A DNA stretch of 64,000 bases. Source: Chloroflexota bacterium. Its GTDB lineage: Bacteria > Chloroflexota > UBA11872 > VXOZ01. The position numbers and the translations under genes are program-made. Below, piece after piece: positions 16,508-24,578 of the stretch. Below the pieces are notes generated by a model. The model was not told the origin of the DNA. It did not search any database and saw only the letters and a list, made by a program, of their open reading frames with translations. The stretch covers positions 62,001 through 126,000 of the forward strand of contig CATQHC010000003.1 in NCBI GenBank assembly GCA_958295775.1. The letters run 5' to 3'. Each line of letters starts with the position of its first letter. Positions within the stretch are counted from its first letter, which is position 1.

Positions 16508-16602
16508 CATCTCGCAGAGCCAGTTAGTTTGTTATTCCCCGCAAAGCCTGCCCCGTATTACGTACTGGGCGAAAATCCGCCTTCATTCCTGCCTTTCTAG
16601 GC

Positions 16603-16630
16603 CGTCACTCCGGTTTTCGCCGGAGTGACG
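16603..16630. terminator. Hairpin downstream of leuB
   Basis: Arms CGTCACTCCGG / CCGGAGTGACG with a small loop. It lies 29 bases past the leuB stop on its strand, so may end leuB transcription, though no T run is evident. Confidence 0.45.
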
Positions 16631-16658
16631 GACGGGAGAGGCAAGAGTGTATACCTCC

Positions 16659-17738
16659 CTACCCAATCCGCGCCAGCACGGCCTCACCCATTGCTTGCGT
16701 GCCGACCGGGCGCTCGCCCGTCGCGCCGCGCGCCAGGTCCGGCGTGCGGAATCCTGCCGCCAGCACGTCTTCTACCGCACCTTCCACTGCCGCTGCTTCG
16801 CGATCCAGTCCCAACGAATGACGCAGGAGCATGCCGGCGGAGAGGATCGCCGCCAGGGGGTTCGCCTTGTCCTGACCGACGATGTCCGGCGCGGTGCCGT
16901 GCACCGGCTCGTAGAGGCCGCGCCGGCCGCGGCCCAGGCTGGCGCTCGGCAGCATGCCCAAGCTGCCCGTCAGCACGGAGGCTTCGTCCGAGAGGATGTC
17001 GCCAAACATATTTTCTGTCACCAGCACGTCGAATCGTTGGGGATCGTTGATGAGGTGCATAGCGCAGGCATCCACCAGGATATGCTCGACCTCCACGTCG
17101 GGGTATTCCGCGGCCACTTGCTCCGCTATCTCGCGCCACAACCCGCTGCTGGCAAGCACGTTTGCCTTATCCACCGACGCCAGTTGCTTGCGGCGCAGGC
17201 GGGCCAGGTCAAAACCCAGGCGAATTATGCGCTCCATCTCGCCACTCGTATAGGTGAGCGTATCCTTCACCCGAATGCCCTGCTTGTTGACGCTGCGCCC
17301 GCGCGGACGCCCAAAGTAGAGACCGCCGGTAAGCTCCCGCAGTACCAGCAAATCGGTGCCGTCCACGATTTCCCGCTTCAGCGGCGAGGAGTCTACCAGC
17401 GCGGGGAAGGTCTTCACCGGCCGTAGGTTGGCGTAGAGGCGCAATTCCTTGCGCAAGCGCAGCAGACCGTACTCCGGTCGCGCTTCCGGCGGCCCTACGT
17501 CCCACTTGGGACCGCCCACCGCGCCTAACAGGATGGCGTCCGCCTGCCTGCAAATCTCCAGGGAGGCATCCGGCAGGGGCGAGCCGGTCGTGTCGATGGC
17601 AATGCCGCCGATGCTTCCCTCTGTCACCTGAAACGTGTGGCCGTACTTCGCCGCCACGTGCTGGAGCACCTGCGCGCCCCAGGCTACGACTTCCACACCA
17701 ATCCCGTCGCCGGGCAAGACCGCAATCTTCGCTCTCAT
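16659..17738 (-). CDS. leuB: 3-isopropylmalate dehydrogenase
   Basis: 359 residues; GGAGAG precedes the ATG. LeuB oxidises and decarboxylates 3-isopropylmalate in cytosolic leucine synthesis, using NAD. Family motifs seen are [98 protein letters not shown] and [25 protein letters not shown]. Length is normal. Other leucine genes are absent, so it is a stand-alone locus. Confidence 0.95.
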   Translation of the reverse strand: MRAKIAVLPGDGIGVEVVAWGAQVLQHVAAKYGHTFQVTEGSIGGIAIDTTGSPLPDASLEICRQADAILLGAVGGPKWDVGPPEARPEYGLLRLRKELRLYANLRPVKTFPALVDSSPLKREIVDGTDLLVLRELTGGLYFGRPRGRSVNKQGIRVKDTLTYTSGEMERIIRLGFDLARLRRKQLASVDKANVLASSGLWREIAEQVAAEYPDVEVEHILVDACAMHLINDPQRFDVLVTENMFGDILSDEASVLTGSLGMLPSASLGRGRRGLYEPVHGTAPDIVGQDKANPLAAILSAGMLLRHSLGLDREAAAVEGAVEDVLAAGFRTPDLARGATGERPVGTQAMGEAVLARIG

Positions 17739-17960
17739 TTAGCTCTCCACACTGTGCTTACCGGCGGGGCAACCTACCCCGCGCCAATTTCCATCGTTTG
17801 GATTGACTGATAGTGATGCGACAAGACCAGTCGTCATGCCCGCGCACGCGGGAATCCATCCGCTCTTCACCGCGTGCACGTCATCCCGAGCGGGGGACAA
17901 GCCCCCGCGCTACATTTCAATCCGTTGGCCGTCTCCCAACTTCAGTTGGCCGTCTCCCAA
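17739..17960. other. Short repeat-containing spacer between leuB and the GNAT gene
   Basis: Contains a GTCATGCCCGCGCACGCGGGAATCC hairpin (17832-17860), the third GCGGGGGACAAGCCCCCGC copy (17888-17913), and the start of the 21-base tandem repeat described next. Confidence 0.6.
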
Positions 17961-17987
17961 CTATGATTGGCTGTTTCCCAACTGCTT
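17925..17987. repeat. Three tandem 21-base repeats overlapping the GNAT 3' end
   Basis: Units TTGGCCGTCTCCCAACTTCAG, TTGGCCGTCTCCCAACTATGA and TTGGCTGTTTCCCAACTGCTT read as a period-21 array (6-7 differences across units). The third unit encodes the last codons of the acetyltransferase; the others lie past its stop. Confidence 0.8.
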
Positions 17988-18446
17988 CACCAGCATGTCA
18001 CGCTCCTCATAGTACCCAGCGCAGGTAAAGAACGCTAGAGCCGCCCGGTTGCCCTCAGCCACGTTGGCAGCAACTTTCGCTATGCCCTGTTCGCGCGTCC
18101 AAGCCTCCGCTTCCCGGAGCAACCGCTTGGCAATGCCCTGGCGGCGAAACGGCGGGGCTATCGCCAACGCGCGGATGTGGGCGTGGAGCGCCTGGCCGGC
18201 AGTCCCTGAGCGCACCGTGAGCGCGATCAAGCCGACGACGCGTTCTTCTGCGGGCTCGGCATCGCCGCCCGCCACCGCCACGAGCCGCAGTGCATCCGCT
18301 ATGGTTGCGCCAGCGGAAATAGCGTATGCCGCGCCGGAGCGCACCTCGCGCACGCCTGGCAGCGAAGCCTCCACGATCATGCGCTCCAGGTCACGGACGT
18401 GGTGCGCATCCTCGGCGCGAGCGGCGCGAATCCTCACCGCCGTCAT
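17961..18446 (-). CDS. GNAT-family N-acetyltransferase
   Basis: 161 residues from ATG 18446; a longer frame to 18539 adds basic, unlike sequence. The GNAT fold is indicated by VRIRAARAEDA (beta 1/alpha 1), RVVGLIALTV, HIRALAIAPPFRRQGIAKRLLREAEAW (acetyl-CoA pyrophosphate loop, RxxGIA) and NRAALAFFTCAGYYEERD (motif B). These enzymes acetylate amines or N-termini with acetyl-CoA; the substrate is unknown. Its last codons form part of a 21-base tandem repeat. Confidence 0.85.
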   Translation of the reverse strand: MTAVRIRAARAEDAHHVRDLERMIVEASLPGVREVRSGAAYAISAGATIADALRLVAVAGGDAEPAEERVVGLIALTVRSGTAGQALHAHIRALAIAPPFRRQGIAKRLLREAEAWTREQGIAKVAANVAEGNRAALAFFTCAGYYEERDMLVKQLGNSQS

Positions 18447-18705
18447 GCGCGCAGGGCTCTTTCTCCGCCCGCCGGCATTGTGTTTTGTGCCATAAGACCT
18501 CACCCGGTGCCGTTGCCCCTCCCGCGCTTCATTTCTCACTACACCATGGTATATGAACGCCTCTGACGCATTCAGGCGATTCCGCTTCCTTGACGCACCG
18601 CAACTGCGCGTTCATCATGAGAGTAGACCTCTACCCGAATGTGACGATACGAAATCCGACCCAGTATCTCGCGGCAGTAACCGCAGTGGGAATAACCCCT
18701 ACCCT

Positions 18706-20364
18706 ATGTCAGAGGACAAAAAGCTTCGCATCATACCCCTTGGCGGTTTGGGCGAAATTGCCAAGAACTGTATGGTGCTCGAGTACGGTGACGATATCGT
18801 ACTCATCGACGCCGGTGTGATGTTTCCCGAAGACGAGATGCTGGGCATCGACTTGGTGATTCCCGATATCTCGTATCTGGAAGACAAGCGCGACCGTCTC
18901 CGGGCAATCATCATCACCCACGGGCACGAGGACCACACCGGTTCCTTACCCTACTTCCTGCGCACCATCAATGCGCCCATCTACGGCACGCGGCTCACCC
19001 TCGGACTGCTGGAGGTCAAGCTCAAAGAGCACGGCCTGGAGGAGCAAGTCCGGCTGCGGGAGATCGCACCCGGCGATCAGATTACGCTTGGGCCCTTCCG
19101 TTTCGAATTCTTTCACATGTGCCACAGCATTCCCGACGGCGTGGGCATGGCGATCTACACGCCCGTCGGCCTGGTGGTGCACTCCGGCGACTTCAAGTTC
19201 GACTACACGCCGGTGGATGGCGAACTCTCCGACATCTGGCGGCTGGCGAAATATGCCCAGGAAGGCGTGCGGCTGCTGCTTTCCGACAGCACCCGCGCCG
19301 ACCGGCCCGGCTACACCCCCTCCGAGCGCGTAATCTACGACTGTTTTGCGGAAGTTTTCTCAGAGGCCCGCGGCCGCATTATCGTGACCACGTTCGCTTC
19401 CCTGATCTCCCGCGTCCAGCAGGTGGTGGATACTGCCCACGAATTCGACCGCAGCGTGTGCGTGACCGGTCGCAACATGGTGCAAAACGTGAACATGGCG
19501 ATGCAGTTGGGCTATTTGGACGTGCCGGCAAACATGCTCGTGCGCCCCGACCGCCTGCATGAATTCAACAAGGAAGAGGTCGTCATCATCACCACGGGCA
19601 GCCAAGGTGAGCCGACGTCCGCTTTGGGCCGCATCGCGAACCGCGACCACCGCCAAATCAACGTGGAGACCGACGACACGGTCATCATCTCCGCCAGTCC
19701 GATCCCGGGCAATGAGGCGCTGGTGGCGAAGACTATCGACAAGCTCTTTCGCCAGGGCGCTGACGTGCTCTACGACAGAGTCGCCAACGTCCACGTCTCC
19801 GGGCATGGCGCGCAGGAGGAGCTGAAGACGCTCATCAGCATCCTGCGTCCGGAAACGTTCATTCCCATTCACGGCGGCTACCAGCACCTCATGCACCACG
19901 CGCGCTTGGCCGGTGAACTGGGCGTGGATACCGAGAATATCATCGTCGCCGAGGACGGCGACATCATCGAGCTGACCGCGGACGAGATTAGCAAAGTAGA
20001 CCGGGTGCAGGCCGGCTACGTGTTCGTGGACGGCCTCGGCGTGGGCGACGTGAGCCAGAGCGTCCTGCGCGATCGCCAGCACCTCTCCCAAGACGGTATC
20101 TTCATCGTAGTCGTAACCATAGACCGTGAGACCGGGCACGTGCTCTCCGGCCCCGACATAATCTCGCGGGGCTTCATGCAGGAGGGGCTGGAGATGCTGA
20201 TTGAAAAAGCCCGGCAACGCCTGTATAATAGGCTGGAAGCCGATCTCGGCCCCCGCGCCGAGATCCGCCAAGTACAAGATCGCATCCGCGACGTGGTGTC
20301 GACGTTCCTCTACGCCGAGACGCGCCGCAGGCCGATGATCCTCCCCGTTGTAACCGAAGTCTAA
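18706..20364 (+). CDS. rnj: Ribonuclease J
   Basis: 552 residues from ATG 18706; the frame stays open to 18553 but only the shorter start fits the family (KLRIIPLGGLGEIAKNCMVLEYG). RNase J is a 5'-3' exo- and endonuclease of mRNA decay and rRNA maturation in bacteria lacking classic RNase E dominance. Metallo-beta-lactamase motif HGHEDHTG is at residues 72-79, with the MCHSIPDGVGMAIYTPVGLVVHSGDFKFD second metal motif. Beta-CASP features follow: LLSDSTRADRPG, TTFASLISRVQQVVD, TTGSQGEPTSAL, ISASPIPGNE, VSGHGAQEELKTLI and FIPIHGGYQHL. FtsK follows 100 bases downstream. Confidence 0.96.
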   Translation: MSEDKKLRIIPLGGLGEIAKNCMVLEYGDDIVLIDAGVMFPEDEMLGIDLVIPDISYLEDKRDRLRAIIITHGHEDHTGSLPYFLRTINAPIYGTRLTLGLLEVKLKEHGLEEQVRLREIAPGDQITLGPFRFEFFHMCHSIPDGVGMAIYTPVGLVVHSGDFKFDYTPVDGELSDIWRLAKYAQEGVRLLLSDSTRADRPGYTPSERVIYDCFAEVFSEARGRIIVTTFASLISRVQQVVDTAHEFDRSVCVTGRNMVQNVNMAMQLGYLDVPANMLVRPDRLHEFNKEEVVIITTGSQGEPTSALGRIANRDHRQINVETDDTVIISASPIPGNEALVAKTIDKLFRQGADVLYDRVANVHVSGHGAQEELKTLISILRPETFIPIHGGYQHLMHHARLAGELGVDTENIIVAEDGDIIELTADEISKVDRVQAGYVFVDGLGVGDVSQSVLRDRQHLSQDGIFIVVVTIDRETGHVLSGPDIISRGFMQEGLEMLIEKARQRLYNRLEADLGPRAEIRQVQDRIRDVVSTFLYAETRRRPMILPVVTEV

Positions 20365-20466
20365 CGCTTTTTCTCTCTGGTCGGCATGGGTTCATACCCG
20401 TGGTGACTCACGTCCAGTGTCTCGCACCGTACCCGCTCTCTGACTTAAGCCATGAGGAGTCTACCT

Positions 20467-22827
20467 ATGGCAACCCGTCGCAGCACTGTCCAGCAAAAGT
20501 CGCCGCCCAGTCAATCGCGTCTGCCTCTGCCCTCGCTGCGCCTCCCGTCGCCGCTCCGGCGCGAGGTGTTTGGCGTCCTGAGCATCGTTATCGGCTTGCT
20601 CTCAGGCATCGCCCTCGTCTCGCCCAGTGGCACCGTGAGCGGCTTGTGGCAAAGCGTCCTCGTCGATCTATTCGGCTGGATGGCGCCCTTGCCCGCGCTC
20701 GCGTTCGTTGTGCTCGGCGTACAACTCATCCGCGACGGCATCACCCAAGAGCGGTATGTGCGCTGGGAAACGCTCACCGCGCTGGTGGTGCTCGTGCTGG
20801 CAGCCACGGCCTTTGGTCAAGCAGTAGCGGGTCCGCCGGAAATGGCAGAACGATACCCGGTCGGCGGCGCTATTGGCCTGCAAATCCTTAAGCCACTTAC
20901 CACCGCGCTGGGTTTTGTGGGAGCAGTTGTCGTCCTCTTTGCCCTCTTGCTCATTACGACGATCATTACGTTCTCCATCTCGTTGGGACGCATTCGCGCC
21001 GCCCTGAAGGGAATCTGGCAGATTGTGCGGTTGGTGGGCAAAGGTCTGGGCGTGCTTTTCACTGCGGCCGGCAGCGCTTACCGGTCCATGAGAGAGCGCT
21101 CGGCGGCGCCGGCGGAGGTGGAGGTGGAGACTCCTCAGCCGCGCACGCTAGCGGTGCGCGTCGCTACTAACGTGAACCCCGCCAGCGAAACCGCCGTCTC
21201 CGCTTTGCCGCAAGCTGACGCAACCGCCGCTGTGGCAGAACCCGTCGAAGCCGCGGACATGCCGGACGAAGCCGACTTGGCGGGCATGGACTTGGACGCT
21301 GAGCTGGACGCTGCTGCGGAAGCAGCTCCGCCCCGCTGGCAATTGCCGCCGCCGGAACTGCTCACGCCAGCCGCGCGCACAGACGATGCGGAAGAGGCGA
21401 CCCAGGAGATCGAGCAGCGCGCGCTCATTATCGAGGAAGCATTGCGCAGCTTCAAAGTCGTGGCAGAGGTGGCGGAAGCCATTCGCGGCCCGGCGGTGAC
21501 GCAATACCGCCTGACATTGGGACAGGGCATCAAGGTGAGCCGCGTCGTGAATCTTGCCAACGACTTGGCGTTGGCTCTCGCCGCGACGAGTGTGCGCATC
21601 GAAGCGCCGGTGCCCGGCTTCCCCTACGTCGGCATCGAGATTCCCAACCAGCACACCACCATAGTCACAATGCGCGAGTTCATGACCGATCCCGTCTTTG
21701 CGGAACACAAGGGCGAGCTGCCGCTGGCGCTGGGACGCGACGTCGCCAACGACGTCCGTGTGACGGATCTCGCCACCATGCCCCACCTGTTGATTGCCGG
21801 TTCCACGGGCTCGGGCAAGTCGGCGTGCGTGAACGCCATCATCTGCTCGCTGCTCATGCAGCACACGCCGGAAACGCTGCGCTTCCTGGTCGTGGACCCC
21901 AAGATGGTGGAGATGATCGGCTACAGCGACATTCCCCACCTGCTGCGCCCCGTGATTACCGACTTGGACGAGGTGGTACCGACGCTGATGTGGGCCGCCG
22001 ACGAGATGACGCGGCGTTACAAGGTGTTGGCGCAGGAGGGTTTCCGCAACATCCAGACCTACAATACCGCCAAACGCGAAGCGGGCGCAGAGCCCATGCA
22101 CTATCTCGTCATCTTGATCGATGAGCTTGCCGACCTCATGATGACGGCTGCCGGCGATGTGGAGAAATACCTCTGCCGCCTGGCGCAGATGGCGCGCGCA
22201 GTGGGTATCCATCTGGTGGTTTCCACACAGCGCCCCTCGGTGGACGTGCTCACGGGTCTCATCAAAGCCAATTTCCCGTGCCGCATCGCCTTTGCGGTGA
22301 GTTCGCAGGCCGATTCCCGCACTATTCTCGACGGCGGGGGCGCGGAAAAACTCATCGGCCAAGGCGACATGCTCTTTGCGCCGAAAGAGGCCACCCGCCT
22401 CACCCGTATCCAGGGCACCTACCTCGCCGACGACGAAATCAACCGCATCGTGGCCTTCTGGCGCGAACAGGGCGCGCCGGAGTACATCCCGGAGAAGTCG
22501 TTCGAGGAAGCCGTGGCCAACCACCAGGAGAACAAAGACGACGACCTGGTGCGGCAGGCCATCCGTTTGGTCTCCCAATACGACAACGCCTCGGCTTCAT
22601 TCCTCCAGCGCCAGCTCGGCATCGGCGCCACCAAGGCCAACCGCATCCTGGATACGCTCGAGGAACGCGGGGTTGTCACCCCGCCGGAAGGACTGGGCCG
22701 CGTGCGCCACGTGCTCGTCAACGCCGGCGACCTGCTGGAAGAGGACGGCGACGACCCGCCGTTCGACCTGGACGACGAGGAGACCCCCGCCGAGAAGGAC
22801 GAGGAATTCTCCCGGTTTTCTGTTTAG
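20467..22827 (+). CDS. ftsK: DNA translocase FtsK/SpoIIIE
   Basis: About 786 residues from ATG 20467; GAGGAG lies 7 bases before it, better than the ATG at 20452. Four hydrophobic segments lie at about 35-180. A long Pro/Ala/Glu-rich linker follows (about 205-315). The motor then shows FKVVAEVAEAIRGPAVTQYRL, Walker A GSTGSGKSACVNAII (about 445), LVVDPKMVEMIGYSDIPHLL, Walker B LVILIDELADLMM, and LSTQRPSVDVLTGLIKANFPCRIAF. The C-terminal gamma winged helix (QLGIGATKANRILDTLEERGVVTPPEGLGRVRHVLV) binds DNA polarity sequences. It moves chromosomes at division and resolves dimers with Xer. Confidence 0.96.
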   Translation: MATRRSTVQQKSPPSQSRLPLPSLRLPSPLRREVFGVLSIVIGLLSGIALVSPSGTVSGLWQSVLVDLFGWMAPLPALAFVVLGVQLIRDGITQERYVRWETLTALVVLVLAATAFGQAVAGPPEMAERYPVGGAIGLQILKPLTTALGFVGAVVVLFALLLITTIITFSISLGRIRAALKGIWQIVRLVGKGLGVLFTAAGSAYRSMRERSAAPAEVEVETPQPRTLAVRVATNVNPASETAVSALPQADATAAVAEPVEAADMPDEADLAGMDLDAELDAAAEAAPPRWQLPPPELLTPAARTDDAEEATQEIEQRALIIEEALRSFKVVAEVAEAIRGPAVTQYRLTLGQGIKVSRVVNLANDLALALAATSVRIEAPVPGFPYVGIEIPNQHTTIVTMREFMTDPVFAEHKGELPLALGRDVANDVRVTDLATMPHLLIAGSTGSGKSACVNAIICSLLMQHTPETLRFLVVDPKMVEMIGYSDIPHLLRPVITDLDEVVPTLMWAADEMTRRYKVLAQEGFRNIQTYNTAKREAGAEPMHYLVILIDELADLMMTAAGDVEKYLCRLAQMARAVGIHLVVSTQRPSVDVLTGLIKANFPCRIAFAVSSQADSRTILDGGGAEKLIGQGDMLFAPKEATRLTRIQGTYLADDEINRIVAFWREQGAPEYIPEKSFEEAVANHQENKDDDLVRQAIRLVSQYDNASASFLQRQLGIGATKANRILDTLEERGVVTPPEGLGRVRHVLVNAGDLLEEDGDDPPFDLDDEETPAEKDEEFSRFSV

Positions 22828-22975
22828 GCGAAGCTTCTGCAGGCATTGCGCTGCCACGCATAGATTAGGTAGCATTCAATTGGCTGGCATTTCCTTGTTA
22901 AATGGTGTGTGGTAGGGCGTCGGTGACCGGCGTTCGCTGCGGTGCAAGGCGGCGGAACCCATGAATGAGGAATCG

Positions 22976-24232
22976 ATGAATTACTCACGCATTGCGGTGA
23001 CAGGCATTGGGGCCGTGACCCCGTTGGGGGCCAACGTCGCGGAGTCGTGGGAGAACCTCTGCGCGGGCGTTTCCGGCGCCGGTCCCACTGAAATCTACGA
23101 TGCCACGGGCTTTCCGGTAACGATATCCTGCGAGGTGGACGGGTTTGATCCCAACGTGGTCTTCAAGGGGCTGCCTCGCCGCATCTATAATGATGCGCGC
23201 CGCCAGGACCGGACGCACCAGTATGCGTTAGCGGCTTCCCTGGAAGCAATCACGGACTCCGGCTTGCCGCTGCCCTTGCCTGAGGAGCTGCAATTCCGCT
23301 GCGGCGTAGTCTCCGGCAATTGCCTCGGCGGCGCGCGCTCAGTGGAGCAGGCTTCCCAGCGCACCGGCCGCGGCGAACTGTCGTCGATTCTGCCCAGCGA
23401 GGTGCTGCGCATCATGCCGAACGCCGCTACCGCGCTCATCGCGGCGGCTTTTCGCGCCCGCGGCCCCAACTTCACGCCTTCGGTCGCCTGCGCCACGGGC
23501 ACTATCGCCGTCGGCGAGGCCATGTGGATGTTGCACGCCGGACGCGCAGAAATAGTGGTGGCTTGCGGTTCCGACGGTGTGGTTGTGCCCACGATTACGG
23601 CGGTGTTTTCAGCGCGAGGCGGACCCATGAGCCGCCGCAACGATGATCCGCAGCACGCCAGCCGCCCGGCCGACGTGGACCGCGACGGATTCGTGATAGG
23701 CGAAGGCGGCGGCGCCTTGATCTTGGAACGGGAAGCCGATGCCAAGGCACGCGGCGCGCACATCCTTGCGTACCTCGTGGGCTACGGCTGCACGAACGGC
23801 ACCGGCGGCCGCACCGAACCGGACGGCGACGCCCAGTTGCAGACCATGAAGATTGCGCTGGAGATGGCGGGGCTCGCCGCTACCGACATCGATGCCATCA
23901 ACCCGCATATGACCTCAACCGTCGTCGGCGATCGTGTGGAAGCAGCCGTGCTGCGCGAGATGTTCGGGGACAAACCTTATGTCTCCGCAACGAAGTCCAG
24001 CACCGGCCATATGCTCGCTGCCGCGGGCTCATTCGAGGCGGTTTCCTGCGTCAAGATGCTGCAGACACAGAAGGTCCCAGGGACCATCAATACCGCGGCC
24101 ATCGACCCCGACTGCGCCGGCATCAACTACGTCCTCGGCGAAACCATCGACGCGCCCCTGGAGTTTGCGCTCTCAAACTCCTTCGGCTTCGGCGATCACA
24201 ACGCCACGCTCATCTTCCAACGGGCGGACTAA
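22976..24232 (+). CDS. fabF: 3-oxoacyl-[acyl-carrier-protein] synthase II
   Basis: About 418 residues from ATG 22976 (YSRIAVTGIGAVTPLG is the usual start; an ATG at 22961 is also in frame). FabF condenses malonyl-ACP with acyl-ACP in fatty-acid elongation. The Cys-His-His triad is intact: Cys in VACATGT (about 172), His in NPHMTST (about 311, where NxHGTST is usual) and KSSTGHMLAA with Lys and His (about 340-346). Other marks are GNCLGGARS and the C-terminal NSFGFGDHNATLIF. It is not within a fatty-acid operon. Confidence 0.92.
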   Translation: MNYSRIAVTGIGAVTPLGANVAESWENLCAGVSGAGPTEIYDATGFPVTISCEVDGFDPNVVFKGLPRRIYNDARRQDRTHQYALAASLEAITDSGLPLPLPEELQFRCGVVSGNCLGGARSVEQASQRTGRGELSSILPSEVLRIMPNAATALIAAAFRARGPNFTPSVACATGTIAVGEAMWMLHAGRAEIVVACGSDGVVVPTITAVFSARGGPMSRRNDDPQHASRPADVDRDGFVIGEGGGALILEREADAKARGAHILAYLVGYGCTNGTGGRTEPDGDAQLQTMKIALEMAGLAATDIDAINPHMTSTVVGDRVEAAVLREMFGDKPYVSATKSSTGHMLAAAGSFEAVSCVKMLQTQKVPGTINTAAIDPDCAGINYVLGETIDAPLEFALSNSFGFGDHNATLIFQRAD

Positions 24233-24310
24233 AATAGTCTGCCAAGATATGGTAGGAGTTTGCCTACTAGAAGGTTTCAGCTAGCCTCCATTTCATTAGC
24301 GTGAAAGACA

Positions 24311-24339
24311 ATAGGCATGGGGTTGAATCCCATGCCTAT
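24311..24339. terminator. Bidirectional terminator-like hairpin
   Basis: Perfect arms ATAGGCATGGG / CCCATGCCTAT (11 bases) with 7-base loop GTTGAAT, between fabF and the convergent small gene. No T run follows on the + strand; a short TGTCTTTCAC follows on the - strand. It looks faintly like a tRNA T arm but lacks the rest. Confidence 0.6.
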
Positions 24340-24374
24340 ATGAGTTCGACTCCTGAAAGCTCGAATCTAGCCGT

Positions 24375-24578
24375 CTATTCTTGCTTTTCAGATGTGGCTG
24401 GCGGGAAGTATTGCCTAGCAATTTCGAGCATCTTTTCCGCCACCTCTTCTCCAAAGGCCCCAGGCTCCTGATAGTCTTGATCTCTGTGACCTATCGGGTT
24501 GCTCGGCAACACTTCCCTCTCTCTTTCCTGCGCAATGCGCTGAACCTTAGAGCCTTCCCGCGTCGCCCTGTCATTCAT
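24375..24578 (-). CDS. Small charged protein, partner of the Ntn-hydrolase-like gene
   Basis: 67 residues from ATG 24578, with AAAGGA 9 bases upstream (an in-frame GTG lies 18 bases further out). It is hydrophilic: MNDRATREGSKVQRIAQERERE, then a Pro/Gly/Asp-rich middle and a helix-like tail (FGEEVAEKMLEIARQYF). The gene overlaps the end of the upstream gene by 8 bases (ATGAATGA), so the two are almost certainly translated together. I do not recognise it. Its codon use is AT-richer than that of surrounding core genes. Confidence 0.6.
   Translation of the reverse strand: MNDRATREGSKVQRIAQEREREVLPSNPIGHRDQDYQEPGAFGEEVAEKMLEIARQYFPPATSEKQE

Larger units (their letters stand above)
16320..16658. 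other. Repeat-only spacer between SDR and leuB genes
   Basis: A string of dispersed repeats fills it: full palindrome (16348-16375), a GTCATTCCCGCGAAAG..GGAATCCATCTT element interrupted by GCGCCCCC (16402-16447), GGCGGGGGGCAAGCCCCCGC (16482-16507) and a CGTCACTCCGG-TTTT-CGCCGGAGTGACG hairpin (16603-16630). No gene is supported. Confidence 0.7.

Noticed and set aside
19360..20277. 305-codon open frame antisense to rnj
   Set aside because: Shadow of RNase J; histidine/alanine-rich translation only.
21148..22578. 476-codon open frame antisense to ftsK
   Set aside because: It mirrors the third codon positions of a strongly conserved gene with GC-rich codons; no family sequence.
24311..24339. 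T-arm-like sequence (GGGGTTGAATCCC) suggesting a tRNA or tmRNA end
   Set aside because: T loop is one base short of GTTCGAATC, and no acceptor, D or anticodon arms can be built; better as a terminator hairpin.
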